A stretch of 64,000 nt of DNA, taken from NCBI GenBank assembly GCA_033856275.1, contig JAWVFJ010000047.1:115075-179074 (forward strand), in the 5' to 3' direction. How positions within the stretch are numbered: position 1 is the stretch's first letter; each line of letters opens with the position of its first letter. Shown one piece after another: positions 24,785 through 32,506 of this stretch. The position numbers were made by a program, and so were the translations under genes. The notes beneath the pieces were generated by a model. The model made no database searches. It saw only the letters and a program-made list of their open reading frames with translations, and was not told the origin of the DNA. The stretch is from VRUE01 sp033856275. GTDB lineage: Bacteria > Actinomycetota > Thermoleophilia > Solirubrobacterales > 70-9.

Positions 24785-26109
24785 GGGCCGAGCACCCGCT
24801 CCGCGTATTCGTTGGTGAAAGCGTGGCCGGGATCGAGCTCGTCCCTCGCCGCCTGAAAGTCAGCCCAGCGCGGGTAGCGCTCAACCAGGGTGGCGGCGGT
24901 CTGGAAGTGGCGCTTGCCCCAGTGCGGACGGCCGCCGTACTCGTCCATGATCGCCTCGACCGCTTCGAAGTAAGGGCGCCACTCCATCCCCCGGTACTGG
25001 TGCACGGCGATGTAGGCGGTGTCGCGCTCGTGCGAAGGACTGAGCAGCGCGTCGTCACCAGCGGTGACGCGCATCTCGATCGGGAAGAAGACCGGGTAGC
25101 GATTAGAGCGAACCCAATCGATCACCCGGCGCGCGGCCTCCGGACCATGCTCGCGCGGCACGCCGTACTCCATCTCGGTGAAGCGGACACGGCGCTCGTT
25201 GGCGAAGATTCGATCGCTGCGGTCAACTGACGTGCTGCCAGAGGCGAGCCAGGCAGCGAGACGTGAGAGCGAGGGAATCGCGCGAGGGACGGCCTTGCCG
25301 GCGGCCGAAATCGCCTCCAGTGCCCAGTTCTCGAGAACGATGTCGTTGAGAAAGGCCGCGGTCCGCCCGCGCGGGCGTGGCGGCCCCTCGGTGCGGTTGC
25401 GTTCGAGGACCAAGGCCGAGTCGGCATAGGGGAAAGTGAAAAGCTCGAAGTGCTCATGGGCGTCGGCGCGGTCCTGAAAGGAATCGAGCACCTCCTCACG
25501 CGGATGGGGACTGTCGATCCGATGCAGAGTGAAGGCCGGAGTGCAGCGCAGAGTGACCGAGTAGATCGCTCCGAGGGCACCGATACTGACCCGCGCGGCG
25601 CGCAGCAGCTCGGGATCGCCCTCCGCCGTCAGTTCGCGCAGCGAGCCGTCGGCGAGGACCAGCTCCATCGCCACGACCTGCGAGGAGATGTTGCGCAGCT
25701 TCGCCCCGGTGCCGTGGGTCCCGGTCGAGATCGCGCCGGCGATCGTCTGGCGGTCGATGTCGCCGAGGTTCTCCATCGCCAGGCCCAAGCCGTGCAGTTG
25801 CTCGTTGAGGTCGGCGAGCACCGTTCCAGCTCCCACCTTGACCAAACCCGAGGAGCCGTCGATGTCGATCACGCCGCTGAGCTGGCCGGCGTCGATCATC
25901 GTGCCCTCAGTCATCGCCGTCTCGGTAAAGGAGTGTCCGCTCGCCGCGACGCTGATCTTGCGCCCCGCCGCGGCCGCGGCGACGATGCCGTCGGCGAGCT
26001 CCTCTCGACTTGCGGGCCGCAGCCGCTCGAAGGGCGTGCAGACCTGGTCCCCGGCCCAGTTGCGCCAGGCGGCAGTCGCTCGCGCCTCCTCACCACTCGC
26101 TGAAGCCAT
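24781..26109 (-). CDS. FAD-dependent sugar-1,4-lactone oxidase (ALO/GULO type)
   Basis: A 442-residue flavoprotein from ATG 26109. It has the PCMH-type FAD domain (RPASREELADGIVAAAAAGRKISVAASGHSFT, GTHGTGAKLRNISSQVVAMELV) and the C-terminal ALO domain ending in WGKRHF near the HWxK-like motif (RPHWGKRHF) of D-arabinono-1,4-lactone and L-gulono-1,4-lactone oxidases. Cytosolic, producing ascorbate-like lactones with O2 or dye as acceptor. TAGGCT (26118-26123) is 8 nt before the start. Convergent overlap with the PLP enzyme. Confidence 0.92.
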   Translation of the reverse strand: MASASGEEARATAAWRNWAGDQVCTPFERLRPASREELADGIVAAAAAGRKISVAASGHSFTETAMTEGTMIDAGQLSGVIDIDGSSGLVKVGAGTVLADLNEQLHGLGLAMENLGDIDRQTIAGAISTGTHGTGAKLRNISSQVVAMELVLADGSLRELTAEGDPELLRAARVSIGALGAIYSVTLRCTPAFTLHRIDSPHPREEVLDSFQDRADAHEHFELFTFPYADSALVLERNRTEGPPRPRGRTAAFLNDIVLENWALEAISAAGKAVPRAIPSLSRLAAWLASGSTSVDRSDRIFANERRVRFTEMEYGVPREHGPEAARRVIDWVRSNRYPVFFPIEMRVTAGDDALLSPSHERDTAYIAVHQYRGMEWRPYFEAVEAIMDEYGGRPHWGKRHFQTAATLVERYPRWADFQAARDELDPGHAFTNEYAERVLGP

Positions 26110-26117
26110 GCTCCGGG

Positions 26118-26123
26118 AGCCTA
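26118..26123 (-). promoter_or_regulatory. -10 hexamer TAGGCT of the FAD oxidase
   Basis: TAGGCT then 8 nt then ATG 26109. Confidence 0.45.
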
Positions 26124-26135
26124 GTCCGGTCGGCC

Positions 26136-27284
26136 CTATGCCGCGCGAATGGCCGGCGGCGCCAGCGCGTGAAACGCATAGAGGACCGTGCCAAGCAGCA
26201 GCACGATGATCGCCAGGCTTGGCGCCGCATTGCCCGCGACGCTGGCGGCACCACCGCCGGCAAGTCCTCCCACGACCTGTCCGGCAGCCCAGGCCATGTT
26301 GGAAAGCCCGGCGGCGAAGCCCTGGTGCAGGCGGCTGGCCTCGGCCATCTCGGAAAGCATGGTCAGTGCCGGCGTAAAGCAGATACCTCCGCCGAGCGAG
26401 GTCAGGATCAAGCCGGCCATCACCACGCTCATCGCTTGCCCGATCGCCACTGCCGCCATCGCAACCGCGCAAATGCTGAGCCCGACCATGAACGGTATGC
26501 GCCGTCCCACCCGGTCGGAGTAGCGGCCGGCGATCGGCGCCAGGACCGCCTCCAAGGCGGCCCCGGCGATGAAGCCGCCGGCGATCAGCGCGTGACCACC
26601 GCCCAGATCGGCGATCTGCAGCGGCACCAGTACCTCTACCGCGCCGAACATCACCGAGGGGATGGCGACGAAGGTCGTCGCCATCACTATCGGCCGACTG
26701 AACATCGTCTCGATGACCTCGTGCAGGTTCTGGCTTTCCGGCGCCTCGGCCTCGGGCAGGCGAGCGGCGAAGAAGGCAAGCGCGATAGCCACTCCCAACA
26801 CCGCGCTAAAGACAGGTTCGGTGCCGATCGCGGCGGCAAGCGCGCCCAGCGCCGGCCCGAGCAGGGCACCGGCGACAGCGGTGCCGAGCGCAGTGCCGAT
26901 GACCGAGCCGCGGCGCTCCGGCGGCGAGACGCTGATCAGCCAGGTCAGCGCACCGGACCAGATCAGCGCGCCCGCACCGCCTTGGATGAAACGTGCTGCG
27001 TCGAGCAGCAGGAACCCTTTGGCGAAGCCGAAGGCGACGCTGGAAACGCCGAGCAAAAGCAGTCCCACGATCACCGTGCGACGAGGCCCGAAACTCGCGG
27101 CAAGCAAGCCTGCTGGCAAGGAGAAGGCCAGTGTCCCGGCTGCGTAAGAAGCGGAAAGGACCCCAGCCTGAGCCTTGCTCAACCCAAGTTCGGCGACGTA
27201 GTCGGGAAGCAGCGGCGCGATAGCCGAAAAGAAGACGACGTCGAAGAAGACCATCGCCGAGGCAAGTATGAGCAATCGACGCAT
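26136..27284 (-). CDS. MFS transporter, 12-TM
   Basis: A 382-residue polytopic protein with about 12 hydrophobic segments. MRRLLILASAMVFFDVVFFSAIAPLLPDYVAELGLSKAQAG and LAASFGPRRTVIVGLLLLG (motif A-like) fit the DHA1/YcaD-like family. ATG 27284 is preferred to the ATG at 27302 because TATTGT (27290-27295) lies 5 nt upstream. Substrate unknown. It ends 27 bp before the FAD oxidase start and may be its operon partner. Confidence 0.88.
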   Translation of the reverse strand: MRRLLILASAMVFFDVVFFSAIAPLLPDYVAELGLSKAQAGVLSASYAAGTLAFSLPAGLLAASFGPRRTVIVGLLLLGVSSVAFGFAKGFLLLDAARFIQGGAGALIWSGALTWLISVSPPERRGSVIGTALGTAVAGALLGPALGALAAAIGTEPVFSAVLGVAIALAFFAARLPEAEAPESQNLHEVIETMFSRPIVMATTFVAIPSVMFGAVEVLVPLQIADLGGGHALIAGGFIAGAALEAVLAPIAGRYSDRVGRRIPFMVGLSICAVAMAAVAIGQAMSVVMAGLILTSLGGGICFTPALTMLSEMAEASRLHQGFAAGLSNMAWAAGQVVGGLAGGGAASVAGNAAPSLAIIVLLLGTVLYAFHALAPPAIRAA

Positions 27285-27310
27285 TGCAGACAATACAATC
27301 ATCTTGAGCG

Positions 27311-27340
27311 TTCACAGTCGTGGGCCGTCGCGTCTAGCAT
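27311..27340 (+). promoter_or_regulatory. Promoter of tRNA-Ser(TGA)
   Basis: TTCACA (27311-27316), 18-bp spacer and TAGCAT (27335-27340), 20 nt before the tRNA 5' end. Confidence 0.45.
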
Positions 27341-27360
27341 CGACGGATCGTGTACTCCCC

Positions 27361-27449
27361 GGAGGGGTGGCAGAGCGGTTGAATGCACCGGTCTTGAAAA
27401 CCGGCAGACATCGAAAGGTGTCTCGAGGGTTCGAATCCCTCCCCCTCCG
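27361..27449 (+). tRNA. tRNA-Ser(TGA), island integration target
   Basis: A class II tRNA of 89 nt: acceptor GGAGGGG/CCCCTCC, anticodon loop TCTTGAAAA with TGA, long variable arm, T-loop GTTCGAATCC, discriminator G. Its last 57 nt (from the anticodon loop on) are repeated exactly at 46419, marking it as the attachment site of the 19-kb island that follows. Confidence 0.95.
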
Positions 27450-27451
27450 CT
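27393..27451. repeat. attL: 59-bp direct repeat at tRNA-Ser 3' end
   Basis: Identical base for base to 46419-46477; runs from the anticodon loop through the tRNA end plus two bases. The bases on both sides of the repeat differ between the copies. This is the classic product of tyrosine-recombinase integration into a tRNA. Confidence 0.9.
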
Positions 27452-27542
27452 TATAGCCTCAGTTTCGGCTTGCTAGAGGGGTTTGCGGAGGGCCGGCGAG
27501 ACCGTTTCCGAGTCCGGCTGTCTCCGGCTGAATCCGGTTGTT

Positions 27543-27563
27543 CTGTGGCATGACTGTGGCACG
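27543..27563. repeat. GTGGCAC-type tandem repeats near attL
   Basis: GTGGCAT and GTGGCAC 11 bp apart. Similar pairs (GTGGCAC, 12 bp apart) occur at 32681-32699 and 46350-46369, always within about 50-100 bp of an attachment core. They resemble arm-type integrase sites. Confidence 0.35.
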
Positions 27564-27603
27564 GAAGTATTCCGAGGTCCGCTCGGCGAACTACGTTTCG
27601 CTT

Positions 27604-27849
27604 ATGCCCCTTTGGTCTGTGGAGTTCGTAATTGAGGACCATGAGCGCGTCCCGCTGGACTATGCCGGCGTCCGAGTGGTCGGTCCCCACAACTACCACG
27701 TCGTCCAGCCCTGGGAAGAAGGCAGCGGCCCAAGCTCGTTCCATCTCAATGTAAAAGCCGATTCAACAGAGCAAGCAAGAGAACAAGCGATTCCCCTCTA
27801 CGCCCAGATCCGAGGGGAAGCTGGACTCCTGCCGGTCCCCCTCGCATAG
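27604..27849 (+). CDS. Small island protein upstream of HEPN-like gene
   Basis: About 81 residues from ATG 27604 (in-frame starts upstream to 27538 exist). It opens MPLWSVEFVIEDHERVPLDYAGVRVVG and ends in a short helix (TEQAREQAIPLYAQI). It looks like a small alpha/beta domain; no family is recognised. It lies 23 bp upstream of the HEPN-like gene on the same strand, so the two form a likely bicistron just inside attL. Confidence 0.55.
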   Translation: MPLWSVEFVIEDHERVPLDYAGVRVVGPHNYHVVQPWEEGSGPSSFHLNVKADSTEQAREQAIPLYAQIRGEAGLLPVPLA

Positions 27850-27872
27850 CGACGATTGCCCATGTAGTTGGC

Positions 27873-28271
27873 GTGCCCTTTCCGGCGGATCGCTTGGTAT
27901 TCGAGGCGTCAGACATGTACGAGCAGAGGCGATTTGGTCTAGCAGTCGTCGCGGCCCAGGTGCATTGCGAGATGTGGATTAGAGCCCGGGTTGAGGAGAT
28001 CGCAAACGCCAGTGGACACGCCCTCGTACAACTAGCCCCCCAGATGCCTCGCTCCTGGTCGCTAATGGACTCCTTCGGACCTCGGATTTTTGAGGCGCTA
28101 ACTGGGACGAATCCCACATCAGCACCTTGCTGGCATTCCTATAGGTCCCATGTGGTCCGTCGAAATGCCTTTGTACATCGAGGAATCGAGATCACCAAAG
28201 AGGAGGCGCGAGAGTCCATCGACGCCGTTGTCGCGATGGTCAAGTTTGTATCGAGCATCGGGAGTTCTTAG
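27873..28271 (+). CDS. HEPN-like helical protein with RNxxxH motif
   Basis: A 132-residue, mainly helical protein. MYEQRRFGLAVVAAQVHCEMWIR resembles the first helix pair of HEPN domains, and RNAFVH (residues about 97-102) matches the R-x4-6-H catalytic motif of HEPN ribonucleases, followed by RGIEITKEEARESIDAVV. HEPN proteins commonly act as RNase toxins or defence effectors, so together with the small upstream gene a toxin-antitoxin or abortive-infection role is a fair hypothesis, not shown. GTG start at 27873; ATG 27915 is an alternative. Confidence 0.55.
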   Translation: MPFPADRLVFEASDMYEQRRFGLAVVAAQVHCEMWIRARVEEIANASGHALVQLAPQMPRSWSLMDSFGPRIFEALTGTNPTSAPCWHSYRSHVVRRNAFVHRGIEITKEEARESIDAVVAMVKFVSSIGSS

Positions 28272-28408
28272 ACATCCTCCGCCACCTCAGCTCCGACCTA
28301 CCCGCCAAACCAGCGCCGGGTGAGCGGCGGTCAAGGTCGCGAAGCGACCGACCCCCGAAGGGGGTTGACGGGCGCGAGTCCGGTGCTTCAATCGCGCGGG
28401 TCGGGGCG

Positions 28409-28954
28409 CTAGAGCCCCATCCCTCCGATATCCAGCTCGATCCTTGGCTCTCGAATCTCCAGCCGATGCTCAAGCTCAAGCCTGCGCTGATGATCGGCAA
28501 GGCTTCGCCGCGCCTCCTTGTGCGCCAATCGCTCCCCTGGGTCAGGTGGCTTGGGGCCGAAGACCCTCGTCCTGTCCGTCACCCCGTGTTCGAGCCGGTA
28601 GCCCTCGATCTCACGGACGCCTTAATCCCAGACACGCGCCTTCGCCGGTTCGGCGGGCCTCTCCCCCAGCTCCTTGACGATGTATGCCGGCGGCTCGATC
28701 CGGGCGGCTGCGAGCGCTTGGGCGGCCCGCTGGGCAAGTAGCTGCTCGGCAAGCTCGCGCTCGCGGCGGGCCTCTATGCCCGGTGGTGGCTCCATCCGCT
28801 CTAGCACCGCGGTTCTCTTGTTTAGAGCCTCTCTCCACGTCTCCTCGCTGTCAAGCGCGAGCGGAAGCTGCTCGCGGCGCTCGCGCCTGCCGAGCGCTTC
28901 CACGGCTTCGCATTTGGTCACGGCCCGCTCAAGCTGCTCACGCGCTTCGGCCAC
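28409..28954 (-). pseudogene. MobF (TrwC/TraA)-type relaxase C-terminal remnant
   Basis: Reading 28954 to 28409 gives AREQLERAVTKCEAVEALGR, then AYIVKELGERPAEPAKARVWD, an in-frame TAA where homologues have Lys, then GVREIEGYRLEHGV and a basic helical tail. ELGERPxDPAKAxxWDKGVRxIExYR is the characteristic tail of actinobacterial MobF relaxases. The N-terminal relaxase and helicase domains are absent, and an in-frame stop lies just upstream of 28954, so it is a dead 3' fragment. Confidence 0.65.
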
Positions 28955-28959
28955 CCTGC

Positions 28960-29222
28960 GGGTCGTCTACCGGCGCTCCGGCGCGCGGCCGGTCGAGTAC
29001 GCAATCCTGCTCCAGGTCCGAGGCGCAAAGGGCTGGGAAACCCGCGTCGTGGCGGACAATTCTCACGCGGATCGACACATTGACGAGCATCATTGCCACC
29101 GCTACCTTGCAAGCGAGAAGCAGCCTGCCGAGCCGCTTCCCTTCAAAGTTTCCAACACCAACGATGCGATGGCGAAGGTCATCGACTGGTTCGCCAAGAA
29201 CTGGACAGAGCTAATCTCGTGA
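28960..29222 (+). pseudogene. 5'-truncated small island protein fragment
   Basis: The frame reads VEYAILLQVRGAKGWETRVV, then HHCHRYLASEKQP and NDAMAKVIDWFAKNWTELIS, resembling the small phage/ICE proteins now grouped as DUF7718-like. No credible start codon precedes it: upstream the frame runs antisense into the relaxase remnant. The two fragments abut near 28957, suggesting a deletion that joined them. Confidence 0.4.
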
Positions 29223-29227
29223 CAACC

Positions 29228-29688
29228 ATGCGCACGCCCGCTGAGAACGCCGCCCTGTCGGCATTCATCGACGCCGCGACTAGCGACGCCGATCCCGGCT
29301 ACCCGCACGGCGCCGCCTTCATCCGTGGCAAGAGACCCCGCAAACCGACCGCGTCCTGTGGCGCTACCTGCACGAAGGTCGGCCGGCAGTCATCGTCGGA
29401 ACGGAGGACTTCGACATGCTTATCGAGCCGATCCAGACAGGCCGGTTCGCTCGACTGCGTAACGAGCTTCTTCAGCGGATCACGGTCGAGGTCTCCTATC
29501 GCCACAAGGACGCCCCGCCCGCTGCCGATATTCCTCCGGTTCGTGCAGATATCGGTCGGCATGCCCTTGAGCGCCTAGCACCGCTGCCGCCTGAGGCTGC
29601 GTCGGGTCAACTGGAGATCGAATGGAAGCGGTGCGCATCATCTACCACCACGAAGCCGACGGCTGGTGGGCCGAATCGCCCGATGTAG
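29228..29688 (+). pseudogene. Frameshifted island gene (MLIEP family, copy 1)
   Basis: It starts MRTPAENAALSAFIDAATSD, shifts frame near 29330, and continues TDRVLWRYLHEGRPAVIVG and MLIEPIQTGRFARLRNELLQ. A related, also broken copy lies at 46095-46305 (MLIEPVRTRRFAQLRNQFLR). No family is recognised. Its 3' end overlaps the HicB-like gene, so the two were probably a bicistron. Confidence 0.5.
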
Positions 29689-29819
29689 AGTGCTGGTCCA
29701 CTGCTGGCGACTCCTACGCCGAGGTGATCAAGCTTGCGAAAGAGGGCATCCCGTTTGCCCTTGAGCACCCAGCTGAGCTGGAGCACTATGTTCCTGCTGG
29801 CGAGCGCGTCCCTGCTTAA
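29622..29819 (+). CDS. HicB-like (DUF1902/UPF0150) antitoxin-type protein
   Basis: A 65-residue protein. EAVRIIYHHEADGWWAESPDVECWSTAGDSYAEVIKLAKEGIPFAL is the HicB partial RNase-H fold (Y-x-x-E-x-x-G-W-x-A-xxP-x-x-x-x-xx-T-xG-xS-x-x-E). GGAG lies 6 nt before ATG 29622. No HicA-type double-stranded RNA-binding toxin (short, with a G-S-H motif) is adjacent, so it appears orphaned by decay of the upstream gene. Confidence 0.75.
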   Translation: MEAVRIIYHHEADGWWAESPDVECWSTAGDSYAEVIKLAKEGIPFALEHPAELEHYVPAGERVPA

Positions 29820-29898
29820 CTCCGCCTGAGCGCTCCTTATTTTGACCAGTCTTCGACCTGGCTCCGCGAGTCAGGCGTTTTCTCGACCGCCACAGGCC

Positions 29899-29904
29899 TA
29901 AGAC
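29899..29904 (+). promoter_or_regulatory. -10-like TAAGAC, leaderless spacing
   Basis: TAAGAC(T) then 8 nt then GTG 29913 of the DUF4238 gene. Confidence 0.4.
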
Positions 29905-29912
29905 TGAAGTCC

Positions 29913-31085
29913 GTGTCGGCCGAGTACCGAAACAACCATTACGTTCCGCAGTGGTACCAGCGGCGCTTCATTCCCCCCGAAGCCAAGGATCGAGAGCTAT
30001 TCCTTCTCGACCTCAAGCCCGAAAAGTTCAAGACCCCCAGCGGCAAGAAGCTGACACGAAAGACGCTTCGCCGAACAGGAGCCCGCCGCTGTTTCGCAAT
30101 CGATGACCTCTACACAACGCGGATTGGCGGCGTCGAATCGCGCCAGCTCGAGAAGACGTTTTTTGGAGATGTCGATCGGCGCGGACAGCGCGCGGTCGAA
30201 TGGTTTGCCAGAGACGGATGGGATGACCTCTATGAAGACGTACTCCCAGACCTACTGTTGTTTATGAGCACCCAGAAGCTTCGAACCCCCAAGGGACTCG
30301 ATTGGCTACTAACACAGGCAGGTGGGCGCCACCGCGAGGATGTGCTCGACCCGCTCCCCGAGCTGCGCAATCTCTACGGAGCGGTGTGGGCTGAGTGTGT
30401 ATGGCAGATCGTTGATTCGTCACATTCACCGACGAAGTTCGTCATTTCCGATCATCCGGTCACAGTCTTTAATCGCTCGTGTGCACCCGGTAACCCGCTC
30501 TACTGTCGCGGTGCCAATGATCCAGACATCCGACTCCATGGCACGCACACGATTTTTCCCCTTTCGCCCGACCGGCTTCTCATCCTTACCAACCGCTCGT
30601 GGGCCTGTAATCCATATCGGGTAGCAACTGAGGTTCGGGCGAATCCAGATCTATTTCGGGACGCAATGTTCAACTTTCTCGACATTCATCAAGGCCGGAC
30701 ACTGAGTGAGGCAGAGGTTCTCCTGATCAACCGCATCATCAAGCTGAGGGCATATCGGTTTCTCGCTGCCGGCAAGGAGGAATGGCTCTACCCCGAGCGT
30801 CGGACCAATATGGCGTGGCGAGACATTGGCGACAGTTCCCTGCTGATGCCCGACCCACGACCACTGACGCCTAACGCCAAAATCATCGTCGGTTACTCAA
30901 GCGGCACGACTTCCGCCATGGACGCCTACGGACGCCGACCAGGGCAACCAGGCTACGCAGAGGAGATGACCAGCGAAGATGAGTGGGGTCCGCTTCGTCG
31001 ATGGCAGAAAGAATTCACGGATCAATTTGGCTCTGACCTACGAGGCAAACCCTGGGGTCGGACCTTCAGCGGCACGTCATCCTGA
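29913..31085 (+). CDS. DUF4238 domain-containing protein
   Basis: A 390-residue protein. NNHYVPQWYQRRF (residues about 7-19) is the DUF4238 signature (HYVPxFYLRxF), followed by the expected FAIDDLYTTR, VESRQLEKTFFGDVD, FVISDHPVTVFN and TIFPLSPDRLLILTN blocks. DUF4238 proteins are scattered on mobile elements and their activity is unknown; HxxP and SDHP may form a metal or nuclease-like site, which is speculation. It is first of a three-gene strand-consistent run with a small acidic protein and a DUF6338-like membrane protein. Codon use is AT-richer than the core. Confidence 0.85.
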   Translation: MSAEYRNNHYVPQWYQRRFIPPEAKDRELFLLDLKPEKFKTPSGKKLTRKTLRRTGARRCFAIDDLYTTRIGGVESRQLEKTFFGDVDRRGQRAVEWFARDGWDDLYEDVLPDLLLFMSTQKLRTPKGLDWLLTQAGGRHREDVLDPLPELRNLYGAVWAECVWQIVDSSHSPTKFVISDHPVTVFNRSCAPGNPLYCRGANDPDIRLHGTHTIFPLSPDRLLILTNRSWACNPYRVATEVRANPDLFRDAMFNFLDIHQGRTLSEAEVLLINRIIKLRAYRFLAAGKEEWLYPERRTNMAWRDIGDSSLLMPDPRPLTPNAKIIVGYSSGTTSAMDAYGRRPGQPGYAEEMTSEDEWGPLRRWQKEFTDQFGSDLRGKPWGRTFSGTSS

Positions 31086-31090
31086 GCCGC

Positions 31091-31096
31091 TAGGCT
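31091..31096 (+). promoter_or_regulatory. -10 hexamer TAGGCT, leaderless spacing
   Basis: TAGGCT then 6 nt then ATG 31103. Confidence 0.5.
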
Positions 31097-31102
31097 AATC
31101 GT

Positions 31103-31330
31103 ATGTCCGATAAAGAACGACACGATGGAAACGCACCTCGCGAGCATGAGGGCAAGGCAGTCGAGGGCTCCCTTCAAGAGAGCTATGACCGTGGCCTACA
31201 TATGGCGCCCTATCAGGCCCCTCAGAATTCGGCGTTGCCTCAGATCGATACCGGCCCTTCGGAATCGAGTCCAACTAGTTCGGGGGACGGCTCTGATTCC
31301 GGCTCGGGCTCTGGCTCTGGCGAGGATTGA
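31103..31330 (+). CDS. Small acidic, Ser/Gly-rich disordered protein
   Basis: A 75-residue protein with a charged N-terminus (MSDKERHDGNAPREHEGKAV), a Pro/Gln-rich middle and a tail of SG dipeptides ending SGED. The tail is encoded by a short GGCTCT/GGCTCG tandem repeat (31290-31320). Its stop overlaps the DUF6338-like TTG start (TTGA), so translation is coupled. No family is recognised; probably an accessory of its neighbours. Confidence 0.6.
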   Translation: MSDKERHDGNAPREHEGKAVEGSLQESYDRGLHMAPYQAPQNSALPQIDTGPSESSPTSSGDGSDSGSGSGSGED

Positions 31331-32004
31331 TTCCTAGCTCGATCCTTGGGGTGGCGCTGGTTGCTGCCGCCCTCGGTCCCGGCTACGTCTATGTCCGCGT
31401 TTCACGCGCGCGCAAACCGCGAGGATCTCGCAGTCAGGTAGCAGAGCTTGTCGAGATGCTTGTCATCGGCGCGCTTGCGTCAGTCATATCCGCTGGTGTT
31501 GTTCTCAGTCTCGCCAAACTCACCACATTTCTCGACACCGAGGCACTCGCAAAGGACTTCAACGGCTATCTGCTGACTGAGCCTGCTCGCGCATTCACAG
31601 CCCTGGTTGCCTTCTACGCTCTTTCGTACTTCCTAGCCTGGACCGTGGCGACCATTAGGCATTCCTCCGGCCAGGGTTACCTTCCCGATGCATCTGCTTG
31701 GTATCAGGCATTCGCCAAGGGTATCCCGACGAAATCAATCGCATTCCTCACGGTTGAGCTTAAGGACGGACGCTGGGTGGCAGGTACTTACACGGACTCG
31801 ACCGTAGAGCGTGACGACAACCGTGAGCTGAGACTCGGACAGCCTCTTGGAATAGCTGAGCGAGCAGGCGCGGAGATGCGGCCCCAAATTGACGAATTCA
31901 TCCTCCTGCGTGAGGAAGAGATCCGAGTGATCAAGTTGCGCTACCTATCCGAGCTGCCGACACGCGGCGGAGGCGTAGAGCCCGTCGAGCGCCGTAGCAC
32001 CTAG
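31327..32004 (+). CDS. DUF6338-like membrane protein
   Basis: A 225-residue protein with three TM segments near the N-terminus (about residues 5-22, 42-63 and 88-108) followed by a cytoplasmic beta-rich domain with KSIAFLTVELKDGRWVAGTYTDS and REEEIRVIKLRYL. The GPGYVYVRV start and the KDGRWVxGxY block fit the DUF6338 family, whose function is unknown. TTG start coupled to the preceding acidic protein; a GTG at 31348 is possible. Its 3' end overlaps the convergent gene by 4 bp. Confidence 0.65.
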   Translation: MIPSSILGVALVAAALGPGYVYVRVSRARKPRGSRSQVAELVEMLVIGALASVISAGVVLSLAKLTTFLDTEALAKDFNGYLLTEPARAFTALVAFYALSYFLAWTVATIRHSSGQGYLPDASAWYQAFAKGIPTKSIAFLTVELKDGRWVAGTYTDSTVERDDNRELRLGQPLGIAERAGAEMRPQIDEFILLREEEIRVIKLRYLSELPTRGGGVEPVERRST

Positions 32005-32336
32005 TCCCGGCCTGGACGAGGAGATGGCACTCCAAGAGCCCCGGCCAGACCGAGCCCGAACTCGGCCGCAGCATTTGGCTCTCCGTCGCTGTCGATTTGG
32101 CCAGGAATCTCAAACTCCAATGGACCGCCTGGATCATTGACCGTAAAAGCCCAAGTCGCACGGACACCGAAGCCGAAAACATGACTGCCGCTAAAACGGG
32201 CCTCAATGCGAATCGAGCAATTCTGCGCAGTAAACCTGAGAGCACGACATCTAACCGTGGGTGCAGCATGCTCTGACAGACTCTCAATCCTGATCGCATA
32301 AAGACGCTCCTCGGCCAGCGCCAAGATCAAGGGCAA
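32001..32336 (-). CDS. Uncharacterised small protein, second gene of a bicistron
   Basis: A 111-residue protein. It starts TTG 32336 (MPLILALAEERLYAIRIESL), then beta-rich CSIRIEARFSGSHVFGFGVRATWAF. It overlaps the small upstream gene (32327-32506) by 10 bp and the convergent DUF6338-like gene by 4 bp; such tight packing supports it being real. No family is recognised. Confidence 0.5.
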   Translation of the reverse strand: MPLILALAEERLYAIRIESLSEHAAPTVRCRALRFTAQNCSIRIEARFSGSHVFGFGVRATWAFTVNDPGGPLEFEIPGQIDSDGEPNAAAEFGLGLAGALGVPSPRPGRD

Positions 32337-32506
32337 TCATCGCCTGAATCAACGACCCCGTAGTCAGCTCCCGATGGGACTTCATGGAGAACATAGGCGC
32401 GAATCGCATCCGTCGTTTCTTCCACCTGTGTTTCTAGGTAGTCGGCGTGATTCTCGTAGAACCGCGCGGCGACCCGCACTGCGTCATTGGCCTTCATCCT
32501 CTCCAT
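32327..32506 (-). CDS. Small 59-residue protein, first gene of a bicistron
   Basis: It opens MERMKANDAVRVAARFYENH and ends DYGVVDSGDDCP: one amphipathic helix, an acidic mid-region and an acidic tail. A strong AGGAAAGGA precedes the ATG. Its end overlaps the next gene's start, so the pair is translationally coupled. An antitoxin- or chaperone-like role for the partner is possible but not supported by any motif. Confidence 0.5.
   Translation of the reverse strand: MERMKANDAVRVAARFYENHADYLETQVEETTDAIRAYVLHEVPSGADYGVVDSGDDCP

Noticed and set aside
23461..27449. The two tRNA-Ser genes as ends of one element
   Set aside because: They share only the general T-arm sequence; the genes between are core-like and the 59-bp repeat includes the TGA anticodon loop, absent from the GCT gene.
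31290..31326. Short GGCTCT/GGCTCG tandem repeat as a microsatellite or phase-variable tract
   Set aside because: Lies in frame within the coding tail (Ser-Gly dipeptides); unit changes would not shift the frame since units are 6 bp.
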